64,000 nt of DNA from Saccharopolyspora elongata (lineage in GTDB: Bacteria > Actinomycetota > Actinomycetes > Mycobacteriales > Pseudonocardiaceae): NCBI RefSeq assembly GCF_004348985.1, contig NZ_SMKW01000015.1:62001-126000 (forward strand), in the 5' to 3' direction. This document shows, in pieces, positions 8,400 through 16,393 of this stretch. A model generated the notes under the pieces. The model was not told where the DNA came from, made no database searches, and saw only the letters and a list, made by a program, of their open reading frames with translations. The first letter of the stretch is position 1; each line of letters starts with the position of its first letter. Made by a program: the position numbers and the translations under genes.

Positions 8400-9218
8400 A
8401 TGACGGCACCGAACGACCAGGCCAACCCGACGCGCGCGGACGACAGCCCCATCGCCGCGAGCTACCCCGAACTCGTCGGCAAGGTCGCCGTCGTGACCGG
8501 TGCGGGTCGCGGCATGGGCGCGGTCTTCGCCACCGAGCTCGCCCGGCGCGGCATCAACGTCGTGGCCGGTGACCTCACCGGTGCGCCCGAGGTCGCCGAG
8601 CAGGTCAACCGGCAGATCACCGACGGCGGGCGGGTCGTCGGCCACCGCGCCGACGTCACCGACCCCGCCGGCCACGACGGCCTGCTGCGCGCCGGGCTCG
8701 ACGAGTTCGGTCGAGTCGACTTCTGGGTCAACAACGCGGGGATCTTCCCGCAGGCCGAGTTCACCGAGATCCCGCCGGAGCAGCTCACCTCCACCTACCA
8801 GGTCAACGTCAACGGCGTCGTCTACGGCGCGCAGACCGCCGCCAGGCACATGCGCGAACACGGCGGCGGCGCGATCGTCAACATGGCCTCGGTGGCCGGA
8901 GTCCGGGTGCGCGCCACCCGCGCGGCCTACAACTCGTCCAAGGCCGCCGTGCGGCACCTGACCAGCTGCATGGCCGTGGAACTGGGCTCGGACAACATCC
9001 GGGTCAACGCGATCGCGCCCGGCTTCGTCGACACCGAGATGACGCGATGGGTGCGGGAGGACCCGGCGGCGCTCGACCGCGCGCTCAGCACCGTGCCGCT
9101 GCACCGGGTCGGCGCGCCCATCGAGGTCTTCGGCGCCCTGTACTTCCTGCTGTCCGACAGCGCGCGGTACATCACCGGCGCGGTGATCCCGGTCGACGGC
9201 GGCTCCCAACACATCTGA
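8400..9218 (+). CDS. Short-chain dehydrogenase/reductase (second of the operon)
   Basis: A 272-residue SDR with a 25-residue N-terminal extension before the cofactor motif TGAGRGMGA. NNAGIF, VNMASVAG and the catalytic YNSSK are intact, and RYITGAVIPVDGGSQH closes the protein. The ATG at 8400 follows TGGAG. It shares only family-level similarity with the SDR at 7190, so the two probably act on different carbons or in different directions. Confidence 0.9.
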   Translation: MTAPNDQANPTRADDSPIAASYPELVGKVAVVTGAGRGMGAVFATELARRGINVVAGDLTGAPEVAEQVNRQITDGGRVVGHRADVTDPAGHDGLLRAGLDEFGRVDFWVNNAGIFPQAEFTEIPPEQLTSTYQVNVNGVVYGAQTAARHMREHGGGAIVNMASVAGVRVRATRAAYNSSKAAVRHLTSCMAVELGSDNIRVNAIAPGFVDTEMTRWVREDPAALDRALSTVPLHRVGAPIEVFGALYFLLSDSARYITGAVIPVDGGSQHI

Positions 9219-9227
9219 GGTAGATCC

Positions 9228-10661
9228 ATGGGTTACGACTACGACCTCGTCGTCATCGGCGCCGGGGGCGCCGGGCTGGCGGCGGCGGTATCGGCGGCGC
9301 AGCACGGGCTGCGGGTGCTGGTGCTGGAATCCGAGGCCGAGATCGGCGGGTCGACGCAGCTCTCCGCCGGGATGCTGACCGCCGCGGCCACCGGCGTGCA
9401 GCGGGCGCTGGGTGTCGAGGACTCGCCGGAACGCATGTTCCAGCACTACATGGACCTCAACCAGTGGCGCGTGCTGCCCGGCCCGACGCGGATGTTCTGC
9501 GAGCAGTCGAGCGCGCTCATCGACTGGCTGCTCGACCTCGGCGTCGAGATCCCCGCCCAGCTGTCCCGCAACGCGCACATGCCTGGGTTGACCCGCGCCG
9601 GCGTCGAGGACGTCTGGCGCGGCCACGTGCCGAAGGACCAGGGGTACGGGCTCGTCCAGGCCCTGGACCGCGCCCGCCGACGGCTCAAGGTCGATCTTGC
9701 GCTCGGCAGCCGCGCCACCGACCTGCTCCGCGACGGGCCGGCGGTGCGCGGGGTGGTCGTCGACGGCGCGGAGGTCACCGCGCCTTCCGTCGTCGTGGCC
9801 TGCGGTGGGCTGGCGCAGAACCCCGAGCTGGTGCGGGAGTACTTCCCGGACGCCGGCATCGCCGGCGACAGCCTGTTCGTCGTCGCCGCCCCCGGCAGCC
9901 GGGGCGATCACATCGCGCTGGCCGAGCGGCACGACCTGTCGCTGTTCGGACACGGCTGGGGTCTGCTGCTGGTCACCGCCGAGTTCCAGCGGTTCCACCA
10001 CTGGCAGAGCGGATTCCCGCCGGCGTCCCGGATCCACGTCAACGCCGACGGCCACCGGTGCATGGACGAGGACGCCCCTTATGCGGTCAGTCCCGGAATC
10101 CTCAAGGACCACGGCGGATTCGTCTGGGCGGTCTTCGACGAAGCGGCCCGCACCGGCCTGCCGACCGGTTACGCCGACTGGGCGGCGGGCCGGGTCCTCG
10201 AAGAGGTCGGCAAAGGCGTCGTCCGGTGCGCCGACACGCTGCCCGAACTCGCCGCGCGGATCGGCGTGCCGGCCGCCAACCTCATCCGGAGCGTCGAGCG
10301 GTTCAACGCGCTGTTCGAGCGGGGTCACGACGAGGACTTCCTCCGGCACGAGTCGCTGGCCGCCAAGCAGGTCGACCCCCGGCTGCCACCGGTGGGAACC
10401 GGTCCGTTCTACGCGGTCCGGATGCTCCCCGCGGAGCTGGTGTGCACGCACACCGGCCTGCGCATCGACAGCCGCGCCCGCGTGCTCGACATCGGCGGCC
10501 ACGTCGTTCCGGGGTTGTACGCGGCGGGCGAAGCGGCCGGGGGAATCCTCGGGGAACGCTACGTGGGCGGCGGGAATTCCGTGGCTCACGCCCTGGTGCT
10601 CGGTCGGCTCGCCGGGCAGGAAGCAGCACAACGGCTCAACGACGCAGGGAGCGGCGAATGA
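9228..10661 (+). CDS. FAD-dependent dehydrogenase, fumarate reductase/3-ketosteroid-1-dehydrogenase-like
   Basis: This 477-residue flavoprotein has the FAD dinucleotide motif VVIGAGGAGLAAAVSA at the N-terminus, then VLESEAEIGGSTQLSAG. The C-terminal FAD segment VPGLYAAGEAAGGILGERYVGGGNSVAHAL is typical of the fumarate reductase/KstD group, whose members insert or remove a C=C bond next to a carbonyl. The start follows GAGGTAG. Between two SDRs and two SnoaL proteins, a ring-dehydrogenation or enone-reduction step is likely. The exact reaction is unknown. Confidence 0.85.
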   Translation: MGYDYDLVVIGAGGAGLAAAVSAAQHGLRVLVLESEAEIGGSTQLSAGMLTAAATGVQRALGVEDSPERMFQHYMDLNQWRVLPGPTRMFCEQSSALIDWLLDLGVEIPAQLSRNAHMPGLTRAGVEDVWRGHVPKDQGYGLVQALDRARRRLKVDLALGSRATDLLRDGPAVRGVVVDGAEVTAPSVVVACGGLAQNPELVREYFPDAGIAGDSLFVVAAPGSRGDHIALAERHDLSLFGHGWGLLLVTAEFQRFHHWQSGFPPASRIHVNADGHRCMDEDAPYAVSPGILKDHGGFVWAVFDEAARTGLPTGYADWAAGRVLEEVGKGVVRCADTLPELAARIGVPAANLIRSVERFNALFERGHDEDFLRHESLAAKQVDPRLPPVGTGPFYAVRMLPAELVCTHTGLRIDSRARVLDIGGHVVPGLYAAGEAAGGILGERYVGGGNSVAHALVLGRLAGQEAAQRLNDAGSGE

Positions 10662-11146
10662 CCACATCGGACGATCGGGTCGCCATCGAGCAGGTGCTCT
10701 ACCGCTACGCGAGGGCGGTGGACCGGCTCGACTACGACGGCATCCGGGACTGCTACTTCCCCGACGCCATCGACAACCACGGCGGCTACCACGGGCCGGT
10801 GAGCGGCCTGATCGAGGACATCCGTCGGCGGCACACCACGATCGACTCGTCCCAGCACTTCATCAGCAACGTGCTCATCGACTTCACCGGCGACGACGCG
10901 GCCGAGGTCGAGTCCTACTGCCTCTGCTACCTCAGACAGGCGCCGGTCGACGGCGCGACCGAGCAGGAACTGGCCATCATCCGATGCCGCTACGTGGACC
11001 GGTTCGAACGGCGCAGCGGCCAGTGGCGCATCGCCGACCGGGTCGTCGTCTTCGACGAGTTCCGCGCACAGGCCATCACCGACAGCCTCGACCCCGGCTG
11101 GGTCCGCTCCAGGAGGGACGCCACTGATCCGGTCTACCGGCAGTGA
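10658..11146 (+). CDS. SnoaL-like (NTF2 fold) protein, second of the operon
   Basis: A 162-residue SnoaL_4-type protein: VLYRYARAVDRLDYDGIRDCYFPDAID at the start, SSQHFISNVLIDF with the central His, and WRIADRVVVFDEFR in the last strands. The Tyr/Asp/His arrangement resembles that of BaiE-type dehydratases. Its ATG overlaps the flavoprotein stop by four bases. It ends 12 bases before the convergent IclR gene. Confidence 0.82.
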   Translation: MTTSDDRVAIEQVLYRYARAVDRLDYDGIRDCYFPDAIDNHGGYHGPVSGLIEDIRRRHTTIDSSQHFISNVLIDFTGDDAAEVESYCLCYLRQAPVDGATEQELAIIRCRYVDRFERRSGQWRIADRVVVFDEFRAQAITDSLDPGWVRSRRDATDPVYRQ

Positions 11147-11158
11147 TGGTCCGCGGCG

Positions 11159-11878
11159 TCAGCGCACCCGCGAGCGTGAGGCGAACAGCTGCGCGCTCAC
11201 CTCGCGGGCTGCCTCCACCACCCGCGGCGCCACCTGCTCGACCGCAGCGGGATCGACCAGCGACACACCGATGCTGACGTCCGACATCGTCGGAGGTGTC
11301 TCCACCGGCACCGAAACCCCGATGACTCCTGGGATCACGTGACCGGTGGAAACGGCGTAGCCCTGCTCGCGGGCCGCCACCACCTCGGCCGGGTCGTCAT
11401 CACGGGGTGGGCGGCCCGCCAAGATCGCAATACCGCCTGAGCCGCGGTCTATCGCGTGGCGCTGACCTGTCCGGAAGGCGATGTGCGCCGCGGCGAGCCT
11501 CGGCTCGACCACCAGCACCGCTTGTACCTCGGCATCGCTGACCGGCACCATCAGGTGCACCGTCGCATCGACGGCGTCGGCGAGCCCCGCCATGATCGGG
11601 TAGGCCAAGCCGCGCAGATCACTGTCCACCGCCGATGCCAACTCCACGAGACCGTAGGCCAGGTGGTACCGCTTGTCCTCGGTCCGCCGGACCAGGTTGT
11701 GCGCGGTGAGCGCCTCCAGCATCCGGTGCAGCGCATTGCGGTTGAGCCCCAACGAGCGCGCCATTTCGGTCAGCGTCTCGCCGTCCGGCCGTCGGGCGAG
11801 GTGCCACAGGACCCGGATTCCCCTGTCGAGGGTCTGGGCCCCCGAAACCGAGGATCCTCGGTTGTCTTCCACGCTCAT
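11159..11878 (-). CDS. IclR family transcriptional regulator
   Basis: A 239-residue regulator with an N-terminal winged helix (TLDRGIRVLWHLARRPDGETLTEMARSLGLNRNALHRMLEAL, about residues 16-57) and a C-terminal GAF-like ligand domain ending in VAPRVVEAAREVSAQL. The ATG at 11878 (MSVEDNRG) is preferred; an in-frame TTG at 11920 would add 14 basic residues. It converges on the symporter/SDR/SnoaL operon and is the obvious candidate to control it, perhaps at the dyads at 5801-5835. That link is inference. Confidence 0.87.
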   Translation of the reverse strand: MSVEDNRGSSVSGAQTLDRGIRVLWHLARRPDGETLTEMARSLGLNRNALHRMLEALTAHNLVRRTEDKRYHLAYGLVELASAVDSDLRGLAYPIMAGLADAVDATVHLMVPVSDAEVQAVLVVEPRLAAAHIAFRTGQRHAIDRGSGGIAILAGRPPRDDDPAEVVAAREQGYAVSTGHVIPGVIGVSVPVETPPTMSDVSIGVSLVDPAAVEQVAPRVVEAAREVSAQLFASRSRVR

Positions 11879-12273
11879 CCGCCGCCTTGCCGATCGCACT
11901 TCCCGCGCAATCCTATCCAACCGGCGACGACCACGCGAAGGCCAGCTCAGGGCACCGATGGACTACCTGGTCGAGCGTCGACGAGAACTGCTCCGCAGCG
12001 CAAGCGGTCGGCCGGGCTGGACCCACGGCCGGAGCCGCACCGCCGGTGTCCTGCCGCGGAAGGTGTCGCCGAACGTAGCCGGGGAGGCCGGCGAGCATGC
12101 GCGCTGCGCCGCTGCTGCCGACGCGGTCGAGCGGATCCCGGAATCCGCCCTGGCGACTCCGGCCGAGTGCCCTCAACCGACGCTGACAATCGGACCACGC
12201 GCGACTCATCATGCGACGATGCGTCCACAGTAGACATACTTCTGACCGGATTTCCCAAGTATTTCACAGAATT

Positions 12274-12289
12274 CACATTCTTGAATGTG
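12274..12289. promoter_or_regulatory. Operator-like palindrome
   Basis: CACATTC and GAATGTG are separated by TT, inside an unusually AT-rich stretch (12240-12300) for this genome. No gene starts close by, so its target is unclear. Confidence 0.3.
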
Positions 12290-12587
12290 CGTCACATACT
12301 TGACGCGACCCGATCGACTGCCCTACTTTTGACACCAAGGTCGGAGGTGACGCGGAATCCGCGTCCACCAGCCGGGGGTTCGTTCATGTCTGGCGGCGGG
12401 AGCGAACCCCCACCCGACCACCTACCGCCTCGGTTCCGGCGTGAAGACCCCGCCACCGACGGCAGAAACCCCTATGCACCAGCGCTTTCACTCACATGCA
12501 CGGCTGAGTTCGGCCGACCGATGTGGACTCCCATCGAACCCGTGCGGCAGCCAGATCAAAGCGGGCCGTGCGTGTTTGTGCTGCTAT

Positions 12588-12829
12588 AGAGGCTGTTTTG
12601 ATTGTCGTGGTGTGAGGCACGGTAACGCGGGGTCTTGTCTTTGAAGCGGCGCAGCCGCTTAGCCCACCCTCGCAGCTTGCACCGCCGCGGGTTCTCAGGT
12701 GCTTTCTCGCGAGGACAGCCCCGACGTGGTGAATTGGTCATTCATGATGTCGGGGATCCCACAGCGAGAAGGCGCCTGAGGTTCCGCCACCCGCACCGCC
12801 ACTCAAGATGAGTTTGGAAACAGGCTCTA
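12588..12829 (+). mobile_element. MITE-like fold-back element, copy 1
   Basis: The 242-bp element starts AGAGGCTGTTTTG and ends CAGGCTCTA, giving imperfect terminal inverted repeats (GAGGCTGTTT against GAGCCTGTTT) bounded by TA. The middle folds on itself: CCCCGAC...GTCGGGG brackets TGAAT/ATTCA, and about 60 bp on each side (CTCAGGTGC/CCTCAGGCGC, CTTTCTCGC/CCTTCTCGC) are imperfectly complementary. It encodes no transposase. It is inserted in the loop of a hairpin whose arms remain at 12563-12586 and 12830-12854. Other copies are at 19369 and 56271. Confidence 0.8.
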
Positions 12830-12868
12830 CAGCAACACAAAACACGCACGGCCCCTTTTGCCCGGACG

Positions 12869-13666
12869 TCACCCGGCCACGTCCGCGTACGACCTCCCGA
12901 CCTTGGCGTCGGCGAGGTAGGCCGTGGCCTCCCCGGTGATGCCGTCGGAGCGGTACACGCCCCACTTGTCGGTCACGAAGTCGGCGCGCAGCGTCGCCGC
13001 CGGGAACTGATTCTGTCCATTGAGGACCTGTTCTTCGCCGTTGTGCCAGAACTTGACCCAGCCCTTGCCCGGATCGCTGGAGACGTGCACCCCGACGACG
13101 AAGCTGTTCCAGCTGTCCCTGGGCAGCGGGATCTTCCACAGCTGCGTGGTCTTCATGTCCGGGTCGCAGTACTCCAGGTCGAGCACGTCGCCGCGGGCCC
13201 GCAGCGACAGCGGCGGCGTGCCAGCACCCGACCCGTAGTCCTTGAGCTGCCACAACGCCACCCATTCCCCGGTCTTCGTCGGCAGCGGTTCCCACATCGA
13301 ACGCCACCCGATGTAGTAGGTGTCGCCCTCGGTGAACCGCAGCCGGCCGCCGTCCGGCGTCTTGTGGCCGCGTGACTCCACCCGCACCCGCTCCGAGCCC
13401 TCGGGCACGCCGGAGGTGTGCAGCCGGTACACGTCGTCGTGCTCGCCCTGCGGATCGGCCACCACCTCGACGCTGCCGGGCTTGGTCTCGATCCCCTCGA
13501 AGACCGAAGTGCCGCGGTCGGTTTCGGCGGTCCAGACGGGCGCCTGGACCTGCGGGTCCGCCGCCACGGCCGGCGCCGGTTCCGGCACCCGCAGCTCATC
13601 CGTCGCGGTGAACGCCAGCCCCAGCACCGCGGCGAGCGCCGTGCCCGCGCGGAGCAGTTTCCGCAC
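12869..13666 (-). CDS. Secreted polysaccharide lyase-like protein (jelly-roll fold)
   Basis: This 265-residue exported protein has a signal peptide (VRKLLRAGTALAAVLGLAFTA) and one domain resembling the heparin-lyase-I/alginate-lyase-like jelly roll: RVRVESRGH..., GDTYYIGWRSMWEPLPTKTGEWVALWQLKDYG, LWKIPLPRDSWNSFVVGVHVSSDPGKGWVKFWHNGEEQ, and a final WGVYRSDG. Such proteins cleave or bind acidic or glucan polysaccharides. The GTG at 13666 has GAGGTG six bases upstream; a GTG at 13675 is the alternative. It follows the GH5 gene by about ten bases, so the two are probably co-transcribed. Exact substrate unknown. Confidence 0.75.
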   Translation of the reverse strand: MRKLLRAGTALAAVLGLAFTATDELRVPEPAPAVAADPQVQAPVWTAETDRGTSVFEGIETKPGSVEVVADPQGEHDDVYRLHTSGVPEGSERVRVESRGHKTPDGGRLRFTEGDTYYIGWRSMWEPLPTKTGEWVALWQLKDYGSGAGTPPLSLRARGDVLDLEYCDPDMKTTQLWKIPLPRDSWNSFVVGVHVSSDPGKGWVKFWHNGEEQVLNGQNQFPAATLRADFVTDKWGVYRSDGITGEATAYLADAKVGRSYADVAG

Positions 13667-13676
13667 CGGGATCACC

Positions 13677-14684
13677 TCACTTGACCCGCTCGCGGACCCA
13701 CTCGCCCGCGGGCTTGAGCTGGCCGGTGCCCGGGTACGGCCCGTTCTCGCAGGTGCCCTCCTTGAACACCGCGCCGGAGCGGGAGTCGTCGGAGTAGTTC
13801 CAGTTGGTCCAGCTGATGTTCTTCGACGCCATCAGGTCGATGTACTTCTGGGCCATGTCGAAGTCGTTCCCGCCGTCGCCGGTGGCCTCCTGCGTGCCGA
13901 ACTCGGTGACGAACATCGGCAGCTTGTCGGCCGCGCGCGACAACGTGTCCAGGTACTCCTGGCCGTGCGACGCCGCGTAGAAGTGGAACGTGTACATGAT
14001 GTTGTCGGCGTTGACGGGGTTGTCGACGATCTCCTGCTCGTTGGAGTCCTCCGAAACCCCCAGCGACGACCAGGCGCGGGTGCCGACCAGCACCACCGAG
14101 TCCGGGTCCTGCTCGCGGATCACCGGGATGAGCTCCTCGGCGTAGCTCTTGATCTGCGACCACTCGACGCCGCTGGGCTCGTTGGCGATCTCGTAGAGGA
14201 CGTTGGTCTTGTCCTTGTGCCGCTTGGCCATCTCGGTGAAGAACGTCTTGGCGCGGTCCAGGTTGTAGTTCGGGTCACCGGGATCGAGCATGTGCCAGTC
14301 GATGATCGCGTACATGCCGCGCTGACTGGCCGCCTCGACGTACTTGTCGACCAGCTCGGTGAACTTGGCCGGGTCGTCCTCGTAGCCGCCTTCCTGGATG
14401 TACATGGAAATCCGCAGCACATCGGCCTGCCAGTCGTCGGCCAGCGCGTCCAGCGACGCGTCGTTGACGCACTGGCTGTACCACTGCAGGCCGTGCGTGC
14501 TCATGCCGCGCAGCTGCACCGGAGCTCCGCTGTCGTTGCACAGCGTCTTGCCGCAGACAGACAAAATCCCGTTGGTGACAACGGGATCCAGTTCCGGCTC
14601 TTGGGTTGTGGCCTGGGCCGCGGTGCTGGTCAACAGCAGGGCCGCGGCGATCGTGACGGCGCGTGCGGAGTTCTGCCACCTCAT
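13677..14684 (-). CDS. Secreted GH5 endoglucanase (cellulase)
   Basis: This 335-residue glycoside hydrolase family 5 enzyme carries a signal peptide (MRWQNSARAVTIAAALLLTSTAAQA). Catalytic residues are visible: the acid/base Glu in VLYEIANEPSG (about residue 164) and the nucleophile Glu in MFVTEFGTQ (about residue 255). Other family marks are RGMSTHGLQWY, DWHMLDPGD and TFHFYAASHG. There is no carbohydrate-binding module. It should cut beta-1,4-glucans outside the cell, working with the lyase-like protein encoded just downstream. A palindrome lies upstream. Confidence 0.92.
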   Translation of the reverse strand: MRWQNSARAVTIAAALLLTSTAAQATTQEPELDPVVTNGILSVCGKTLCNDSGAPVQLRGMSTHGLQWYSQCVNDASLDALADDWQADVLRISMYIQEGGYEDDPAKFTELVDKYVEAASQRGMYAIIDWHMLDPGDPNYNLDRAKTFFTEMAKRHKDKTNVLYEIANEPSGVEWSQIKSYAEELIPVIREQDPDSVVLVGTRAWSSLGVSEDSNEQEIVDNPVNADNIMYTFHFYAASHGQEYLDTLSRAADKLPMFVTEFGTQEATGDGGNDFDMAQKYIDLMASKNISWTNWNYSDDSRSGAVFKEGTCENGPYPGTGQLKPAGEWVRERVK

Positions 14685-14748
14685 CGAAATCTCCTCGGTC
14701 GAAGAGCAGAGCCGCGGTGGCGGCTCCCGATCCTGGCGGCGGGAAACA

Positions 14749-14763
14749 GGAAACTTAGTTTCC
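14749..14763. promoter_or_regulatory. Candidate sugar-repressor operator upstream of GH5
   Basis: GGAAAC and GTTTCC flank TTA, about 65 bases upstream of the GH5 start. A short dyad of this kind is typical of LacI-family control of actinomycete glycanase genes. The sequence differs from the CebR site of Streptomyces. Confidence 0.45.
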
Positions 14764-14833
14764 AGTTCGCGTCACGATAGCGATACCGGCAAAACACCGT
14801 CAATACCCCGGAACAGGGACTTGCCACCCATGC

Positions 14834-14879
14834 GAAAAGGGCACCCCCAGTCGGCGATGCCGAGCGGGGGTGCCCTTCG
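14834..14879. terminator. Terminator downstream of acyl-CoA dehydrogenase
   Basis: AAGGGCACCCCC pairs with GGGGGTGCCCTT, with TCGGC/GCCGA inside. A-rich bases flank one side and the structure lies 20 bases beyond the minus-strand stop. Confidence 0.85.
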
Positions 14880-14899
14880 TTCAGATGCGTGAACGCGGA

Positions 14900-16060
14900 T
14901 CAGATGAGTGCGTCGACGCCGGTGAGGGCGCGGCCGATGATCAGCTTCTGGACCTGGCTGGTGCCCTCGTAGAGGGTCAGCACGCGCGCGTCGCGGACGT
15001 ACTTGCCCACCGGGTACTCGTCGATGAAGCCGTACCCGCCGAAGACCTGCAACGCGTTGTTGGACACCCGCACGGCCGTTTCGCTGGCGTGCAGCTTCGC
15101 CATCGACGACGCGGTGGTCAGCTCCTGGCGGGACACCCCGCGCTCGGCCAGCGACGCGGCCCGCAAGGTCAGCAGCCGGGCGGCCTCGACCTCGACGGCG
15201 GAATCGGCGAGCAGTTCCTGCACCAGCTGCCGGGCCGCGATGGGCTTGCCGAACTGCACGCGCTCCCCCGCGTACCGGGTCGCAGCGGACAACGCGGCCT
15301 GCGCCACGCCGACCGCACCGGCCGCGACCGAGATCCGGCCCTTCGTCAGCGCGCCCAGGGCGATGCCCAGGCCCTTGCCGACCTCGCCGAGCCGCGCCGA
15401 ATCCGGCACCCGCACCTCGTCGAGCACCAGCTCCGCGGTGGCCTGCCCGCGCAGGCCGAGCTTGCCGTGCACGGTGTTCGCGGTGAAGCCGGGCGAGTCG
15501 GTGGGCACCAGGAACGCGGTGATGCCGCGGCCGCCGTCGTCGCTGGTGCGCGCGAACAGCAGCGCGACCTTGGCCCAGGTCCCGTTGGTGATGAACATCT
15601 TCTGGCCAGTGATCACCCAGTCTTCGCCGTCGCGGCGGGCGCGGGTGGTCAGCGAGCCGGGGTCGGAGCCGGCGTCCGGCTCGGTCAGCGCGAAGCAGCC
15701 CAGGCCCTCGCCGCTGGTCAGCATCGGCAGCCAGCGCTGCTTCTGCTCCTCGGTGCCGTAGGTGGCGATGGACTTGCTCACCAGTCCCAGCGACACCGAG
15801 ACGATGCCGCGCACCGAGGAATCGCCGCGGCCGAGCTCCTCGATGACCAGCGCGTAGCTGACCATGTCGGCCTCGACTCCGCCGTACTCCTCCGGGAGCG
15901 TCAGCCCGAGGAAGCCGAGTTCGCCGAGCTTGCGCACGATCCCGAGGTCGACCTCCTCGCGGCGGTCCCACTCGCGCACGTGCGGCACGATCTCCGCGTC
16001 AACGAACTGGGCCGCCATCTCCCGGAAGGCGACCTGGGTGTCGGTCAGTTCAAAGTCCAC
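14900..16060 (-). CDS. Acyl-CoA dehydrogenase
   Basis: This 386-residue FAD enzyme catalyses the first, alpha,beta-desaturating step of beta-oxidation. Landmarks are CFALTEPDAGSDPGSL (FAD/substrate loop), WVITGQKMFITNG, FGKPIAARQLVQELLAD and the C-terminal YEGTSQVQKLIIGRAL; the catalytic Glu is expected in LYEGTSQ. The GTG at 16060 has GAGG five bases upstream. It lies downstream of and co-directional with the 3-hydroxyacyl-CoA dehydrogenase, with a 333-bp gap filled by a tandem repeat. With that gene and the divergent thiolase it provides a near-complete beta-oxidation set. Confidence 0.93.
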   Translation of the reverse strand: MDFELTDTQVAFREMAAQFVDAEIVPHVREWDRREEVDLGIVRKLGELGFLGLTLPEEYGGVEADMVSYALVIEELGRGDSSVRGIVSVSLGLVSKSIATYGTEEQKQRWLPMLTSGEGLGCFALTEPDAGSDPGSLTTRARRDGEDWVITGQKMFITNGTWAKVALLFARTSDDGGRGITAFLVPTDSPGFTANTVHGKLGLRGQATAELVLDEVRVPDSARLGEVGKGLGIALGALTKGRISVAAGAVGVAQAALSAATRYAGERVQFGKPIAARQLVQELLADSAVEVEAARLLTLRAASLAERGVSRQELTTASSMAKLHASETAVRVSNNALQVFGGYGFIDEYPVGKYVRDARVLTLYEGTSQVQKLIIGRALTGVDALI

Positions 16061-16393
16061 AGTGTCCTCTTACATCTCGCGCTTCATGTTGTCCGGCCAC
16101 ACGCCCGTCTACCGCTCCGAGGTGAACGGACCGTTCATCCCGCTAGACGAGGCGAACAGGCCGTTCACTCCAACGACCCCGGCAGGCCGCCCCCTCCAAG
16201 GGAACCGCCTGCAGGTTCGAGGTGAACGGACCGTTCATCCCGCTAGACGAGGCGAACAGGCCGTTCACTCCAACGACCCCGGCAGGCCGCCCCCTCCAAG
16301 GGAACCGCCTGCAGGTTCGAGGTGAACGGACCGTTTGTCTCGATCTACGAGGTGAACAGGCCGTTCGCTTCAGCTACTTGCCGGAACGAGCGC
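16061..16393. other. Gap inside the beta-oxidation gene pair, filled by a tandem repeat
   Basis: The 333 bases between the two co-directional genes are mostly the 100-bp tandem repeat described at 16118. No gene is supported. Confidence 0.7.
16118..16375. repeat. 100-bp tandem repeat, two identical copies plus a diverged partial third
   Basis: Copies 16118-16217 and 16218-16317 are identical; a third from 16318 matches for about 60 bases with substitutions. Each unit holds two short dyads, GAACGGACCGTTC and GAACAGGCCGTTC, about 30 bases apart, so five or six dyads are in line. They sit between a 3-hydroxyacyl-CoA dehydrogenase gene and the acyl-CoA dehydrogenase gene. Confidence 0.9.

Larger units (their letters stand above)
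11879..12868. other. Long non-coding region containing a MITE
   Basis: Nearly 1 kb lacks a gene I can support. It holds a short palindrome at 12274-12289 and a fold-back element at 12588-12829 inserted into a hairpin. Short frames on both strands between 11900 and 12270 have no recognisable domain or good ribosome binding site; degraded coding sequence is possible. Confidence 0.55.

Noticed and set aside
8094-10667. 857-codon minus-strand frame opposite the flavoprotein and SDR genes
   Set aside because: It is a GC-skew shadow: low-complexity composition, no ribosome binding site, and the plus-strand genes have full motifs.
11913-12276. Possible genes on the minus strand upstream of the IclR gene, one starting MSTVDASSHDES
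   Set aside because: No domain, no clear ribosome binding site, and overlapping frames are equally open.
12556-12741. Small basic peptide frames inside the MITE (MTNSPRRGCPR...NPRRC)
   Set aside because: Similar frames occur in copies 1 and 2 only because the DNA is conserved; copies diverge by indels that break the frame, and there is no ribosome binding site.
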